This document shows, piece by piece, positions 5,651 to 7,569 of a stretch of 7,569 bases of DNA (positions are counted from its first letter, which is position 1; the number at the start of each line of letters is the position of its first letter). Source of the stretch: Bryobacterales bacterium (GTDB taxonomy: Bacteria; Acidobacteriota; Terriglobia; Bryobacterales; Bryobacteraceae); assembly GCA_003132905.1 (NCBI GenBank), contig PKZC01000323.1, positions 261-7,829 of the forward strand. The letters are read 5' to 3'. The notes under the pieces are model-generated. The model searched no databases. It saw only the letters and a program-made list of their open reading frames with translations, and was not told where the DNA came from. The position numbers were made by a program, and so were the translations under genes.

Positions 5651-7300
5651 ATGGCCAAATACATCTTCGTCACCGGCGGCGTGGTTTCATCGCTCGGAAA
5701 AGGCATTGCGGCGGCTTCTATCGGCTGCCTGCTTGAAAGCCGCGGCCTGCGCGTGTCGCTGCAAAAGTTCGATCCTTATCTGAACGTCGATCCCGGAACG
5801 ATGAGCCCGTTCCAGCACGGCGAAGTTTTCGTTACCGACGATGGCGCCGAGACCGATCTGGATCTTGGCCATTACGAGCGCTTCACGCACGCCAAGCTCA
5901 CTCAGAGCAACAATCTTACTTCGGGCCGCATCTACGAGCAGATCATCCATCGCGAGCGGCGCGGCGATTATCTCGGCAAAACGGTGCAGGTGATTCCACA
6001 CGTCACCAATGAGATCAAGGCCGCCGCGCGTAAAGTTGCCGTAGACGTGGACGTAGTGATCGTCGAGGTGGGCGGCACGGTGGGCGATATCGAGTCGCTG
6101 CCGTTTCTGGAAGCGATCCGCCAATTGCGGCACGAGATGGGGCGCGACAACACTGCGTTCGTGCACGTGACGCTGGTCCCCTGGATAGCGGCGGCGCAGG
6201 AGTTGAAGACCAAGCCTACGCAGCACAGCGTGAAGGAACTGCGGGCGCTCGGCATTCAACCCGACATGCTGCTGTGCCGCTCGGAACGCGCGCTGCCGCA
6301 CGACCTGAAGGAAAAGATCGCCTTGTTCTGCGACGTGGACGTGGAGGCGGTGATCACGGCGAGCGATGTGCATTCGGTTTACGAAGTGCCCTTGGTGTTT
6401 GCCGAGCAGGGCGTGGACGAAATTATTCTTCGCATCCTACGAATGGAGGCCAAGCAGCGCGATTTGAGCCGTTGGACCGGAATGCTGGAGCGCATGCAGA
6501 ATCCGGAAGACCAAGTGGACATTGCGCTCATCGGCAAGTATGTGGAGTATGAGGATTCCTACAAGAGCCTGAAGGAAGCCTTGCTGCACGGTGCGTTGGC
6601 CCACCGGCTGAAGGTGAATATTCATTGGATCGAATCCGACAACATGCGCTGGCCGGAGTGCTCGAGCGAGTTGGAACAATTCGACGGAATCCTGGTTCCG
6701 GGCGGATTTGGCAAGCGCGGCGTGGAAGGCATGATTTCGGCCATTCGCTACGCGCGCGAAAGCAAAGTGCCGTATTTTGGAATTTGCTTGGGAATGCAAA
6801 CCATGGTGATCGAGTTCGCGCGCAACGTGTGCGGGTTGGAGCATGCCAACTCCACCGAGTTCGACCCCGCCACGCCGGATCGCGTGATTTATAAACTGCG
6901 CGAATTGAAAGGCGTCGACGAACTGGGCGGCACCATGCGTTTGGGAGCCTATCCGTGCTTGTTGTCGGAAGGAAGCTTCGCTCGCCAAGCCTATGGAACG
7001 CCCGAGATCAGCGAGCGCCATCGGCACCGCTACGAATTCAATCGGGAGTATGAGCAAGCTTTGACTTCCGGCGGATTGCGCATCGCGGGCCAGACTCCAG
7101 ATTCGGTGTACGTCGAAATTTGCGAGATCCCCGATCACCCCTGGTTTCTGGGTTGCCAATTCCATCCCGAATTTAAATCCAAGCCGCTGGAGCCGCATCC
7201 GTTGTTCTCGGCGTTCATTGAGGCGTCGCACAAGTACCGCAAGAGCCGTCTCAAGCCCGCTCAACGCATTCGCTCCGAGCGGTTCACTCACGCCGATTGA
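5651..7300 (+). CDS. pyrG: CTP synthase (glutamine hydrolysing)
   Basis: PyrG converts UTP to CTP using ATP and ammonia from glutamine, the last step of de novo pyrimidine nucleotide synthesis, in the cytoplasm as a tetramer. From ATG 5651 it has 549 residues, the usual length. The N-terminal synthetase domain (about 1-265) shows the P-loop [10 protein letters not shown] (9-18), [20 protein letters not shown] and [15 protein letters not shown]. The C-terminal class I glutamine amidotransferase domain has [10 protein letters not shown] (351-360), the nucleophile Cys379 in FGICLGMQ (the same number as in the E. coli enzyme), HRHRYEFN, and the catalytic His505 and Glu507 in FHPEFKSKP. All key residues are intact. 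It lies 11 bases after kdsB and overlaps the kdsA start, so it is in the Kdo operon. Regulation in the family is by GTP activation and CTP feedback. Confidence 0.98.
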   Translation: MAKYIFVTGGVVSSLGKGIAAASIGCLLESRGLRVSLQKFDPYLNVDPGTMSPFQHGEVFVTDDGAETDLDLGHYERFTHAKLTQSNNLTSGRIYEQIIHRERRGDYLGKTVQVIPHVTNEIKAAARKVAVDVDVVIVEVGGTVGDIESLPFLEAIRQLRHEMGRDNTAFVHVTLVPWIAAAQELKTKPTQHSVKELRALGIQPDMLLCRSERALPHDLKEKIALFCDVDVEAVITASDVHSVYEVPLVFAEQGVDEIILRILRMEAKQRDLSRWTGMLERMQNPEDQVDIALIGKYVEYEDSYKSLKEALLHGALAHRLKVNIHWIESDNMRWPECSSELEQFDGILVPGGFGKRGVEGMISAIRYARESKVPYFGICLGMQTMVIEFARNVCGLEHANSTEFDPATPDRVIYKLRELKGVDELGGTMRLGAYPCLLSEGSFARQAYGTPEISERHRHRYEFNREYEQALTSGGLRIAGQTPDSVYVEICEIPDHPWFLGCQFHPEFKSKPLEPHPLFSAFIEASHKYRKSRLKPAQRIRSERFTHAD

Positions 7301-7569
7301 GCGCCATTCCTCCCATCGGACGCGGCCGGCCGCTGATGTTGATTGCCGGTCCTTGTGTGATCGAGAGCGAGGCGCACGTGCGTTTTCTCGCCGGCGAAAT
7401 CCGGAAAATCGTTGGACCATCGTTCATCTTCAAAGCTTCATATGACAAGGCCAACCGCAGCAGCGTCGAATCCCATCGCGGGCCGGGGCTCAAGGAGGGC
7501 TTGCGGATACTCGGCGATTTGCGGCGCGACGGCTATACGGTTCTGACGGACATTCACGAAACATCGCAA
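7297..7569 (+). CDS. kdsA: 3-deoxy-8-phosphooctulonate synthase (Kdo-8-phosphate synthase), 3' end off the window
   Basis: KdsA condenses phosphoenolpyruvate with D-arabinose 5-phosphate to Kdo-8-phosphate, the first committed step to Kdo. The 91 codons present show [17 protein letters not shown], then [12 protein letters not shown] and [10 protein letters not shown], then [10 protein letters not shown] at the window edge, an unmistakable KdsA N-terminal third. The likely start is TTG 7297, whose last two bases are the TG of the pyrG TGA (TTGA overlap). It gives [20 protein letters not shown], with about the usual number of residues before the first barrel strand. The next start, ATG 7336, would remove part of that strand and is less likely. 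No Shine-Dalgarno is clear, so coupling to pyrG is inferred. Cys20 in AGPC (codon 7354-7356) is the residue that marks metal-dependent (class II) enzymes; the E. coli non-metal enzyme has Asn there. Confidence 0.93.
   Translation, partial: MSAIPPIGRGRPLMLIAGPCVIESEAHVRFLAGEIRKIVGPSFIFKASYDKANRSSVESHRGPGLKEGLRILGDLRRDGYTVLTDIHETSQ

Noticed and set aside
5687..6373. Open frame on the - strand (228 codons)
   Set aside because: Entirely opposite the conserved pyrG synthetase domain, with no ribosome site and no recognisable motif.
6437..7420. Long open frame on the - strand (327 codons)
   Set aside because: It lies opposite pyrG and extends into kdsA, has no recognisable domain, and is explained by GC-rich codon bias of the real genes on the other strand.

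Overview
The window reads as a stretch of chromosome from a Gram-negative bacterium, most likely an Acidobacteriota member. This is inferred from gene content, not computed. The DNA is moderately GC-rich, all credible genes are on the + strand and tightly packed, Kdo (lipopolysaccharide inner core) genes are present, and the left end carries the DUF1588/DUF1585 cytochrome-like protein plus HXXSHH (DUF1552) protein plus secreted ankyrin protein combination that is common in that phylum. No tRNA, rRNA, CRISPR array, insertion sequence or prophage gene was seen.

Left block (1-3897): the C-terminal end of a large c-type-haem protein with the DUF1588 and DUF1585 domains; a complete Tat-exported HXXSHH/DUF1552 protein (560-1888); a Sec-exported ankyrin protein with about eleven repeats (1892-3400); and an unrecognised 163-residue protein starting at GTG (3406-3897). 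Gaps are 11, 3 and 5 bases, so this looks like one transcription unit. The first three products should act in or beyond the periplasm; their joint function is unknown.

Middle block (3898-4849): a two-gene unit that looks damaged at two independent places. A small acidic protein (3923-4138) ends at a TAG directly after a 12-bp tandem repeat. The same frame continues past that TAG for 21 protein-like codons to a TGA that overlaps, as TGATG, the ATG of a RelA/SpoT-type (p)ppGpp synthetase gene. That gene in turn carries a one-base frame change near 4573-4594, so its catalytic Asp and catalytic Glu lie in different frames. The possibilities are gene decay, assembly or sequencing error, or (less likely) recoding. 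The two-gene layout resembles small-alarmone-synthetase toxin-antitoxin pairs, and this is the most interesting part of the window.

Right block (4885-7569): kdsB, pyrG and the start of kdsA, apparently an operon. KdsA makes Kdo-8-phosphate, PyrG makes CTP, and KdsB joins Kdo and CTP into CMP-Kdo, so both precursor supply and activation are co-encoded. An extended -10 box lies 5 bases before the kdsB GTG, which predicts a leaderless mRNA. The pyrG start is best placed at 5651 by its Shine-Dalgarno. kdsA most likely starts at a TTG overlapping the pyrG stop and runs off the right edge.
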